Shown piece after piece: positions 5,252-5,474 of a stretch of DNA of 5,474 nucleotides. Positions within the stretch are counted from its first letter, which is position 1. Each line of letters opens with the position of its first letter. A model generated the notes under the pieces. It did not search any database and had not been told where the DNA came from. It was given only the letters and a program-made list of their open reading frames with translations. Where the stretch lies: assembly GCA_041485125.1 (NCBI GenBank), contig JBGPIT010000348.1, positions 1 to 5,474 on the forward strand. Direction: 5' to 3'. Both the position numbers and the translations under genes were made by a program. The DNA is from JBGPIT01 sp041485125 (lineage in GTDB: Bacteria; Desulfobacterota; Binatia; UTPRO1).

Positions 5252-5474
5252 TCAGCGTCCGGGGTTGCCGGTGCGTTGCTCGCCGATGAAGCTGAAGAGC
5301 TTCATGAGCGCCGGCAACGCGGCTGCCACCGCGGTCGTCACGGCAATCGTATAGTTGAGCGTATCGGGTTGCACGATCACGAGGTAGACCGCGGCGATCG
5401 TCGCCATCGCGGCGAACGGCAGCCGCAAGCGTGCCCATCCGCTCGGCGCGCCGGCGCGTTCCCAGGCGCCGATC
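5252..5474 (-). CDS. Membrane protein of unknown family, C-terminal fragment
   Basis: The last 73 codons of a gene that begins beyond the right edge, ending in TGA at 5252-5254. The translation has a short polar segment (AWERAGAPSGWARLR), then two hydrophobic stretches that look like transmembrane helices: residues about 18-35 of the fragment (LPFAAMATIAAVYLVIVQ) and about 41-62 (YTIAVTTAVAAALPALMKLF), followed by a short charged tail (GEQRTGNPGR). The sequence before the first helix resembles the cytoplasmic loop before the last helices of amino-acid/polyamine permeases, but that is only an impression. The frame was chosen because it alone gives hydrophobic helices separated by polar turns, whereas the longer overlapping frame is an arginine-rich shadow. 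The stop lies 553 bases before the kinase start, so it is unlikely to belong to the kinase operon. Confidence 0.6.
   Translation of the reverse strand, partial: IGAWERAGAPSGWARLRLPFAAMATIAAVYLVIVQPDTLNYTIAVTTAVAAALPALMKLFSFIGEQRTGNPGR

Noticed and set aside
4959..5438. Minus-strand 159-codon frame near the right edge as an intact gene
   Set aside because: Its first part is an out-of-frame shadow of the membrane-protein tail, and its later part contains only one segment of the relic receiver. It is not a coherent protein.
1..5474. CRISPR array, tRNA, rRNA or insertion sequence
   Set aside because: No regularly spaced repeats, no cloverleaf with a CCA end, no rRNA-like conserved stretch, and no transposase or terminal inverted repeats were seen.

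Overview
The window is high-GC bacterial DNA, and every gene I can support lies on the minus strand, so the layout is given here in transcription order from the right edge to the left. A lipobox lipoprotein and the two-component gene types suggest a high-GC, probably Gram-negative environmental bacterium. The sequence does not justify a closer taxonomic call.

Right edge (5252-5474): the C-terminal end of a membrane protein. Next come about 550 bases with no intact gene (4699-5251). About 300 of these (4831-5135) hold a decayed response-regulator receiver (REC) domain, recognisable in the correct order but scattered over three reading frames. The AT-rich remainder carries a plausible sigma70-type promoter for the next gene.

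Centre (1595-4698): a signalling cassette. A soluble PAS-GAF-HisKA_3 histidine kinase (3097-4698) overlaps by 4 bases (ATGA) a canonical NarL/FixJ response regulator (2459-3100). After a 219-base gap with repeats, a second NarL/FixJ-type regulator follows (1595-2239). Its phosphoacceptor aspartate is replaced by glutamate (E54), so it probably does not receive phosphate in the normal way. The inferred circuit is one cytoplasmic sensor kinase phosphorylating the first regulator, with the second acting as a phosphorylation-independent or phosphomimetic DNA-binding protein.

Left part (1-1464): an extended short-chain dehydrogenase/epimerase-like protein (487-1464), a Tyr/Gly-rich lipoprotein beginning at 407, and the first 25 codons of a probable amidase (start at 76). 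The lipoprotein frame shows no stop before the window edge and runs into the amidase start, which points to either a long overlap or a frameshift.

The points most worth a second look are the E54 regulator, the relic receiver domain upstream of the kinase, the unusual N box of the kinase, and the repeat-rich region between the two regulators.
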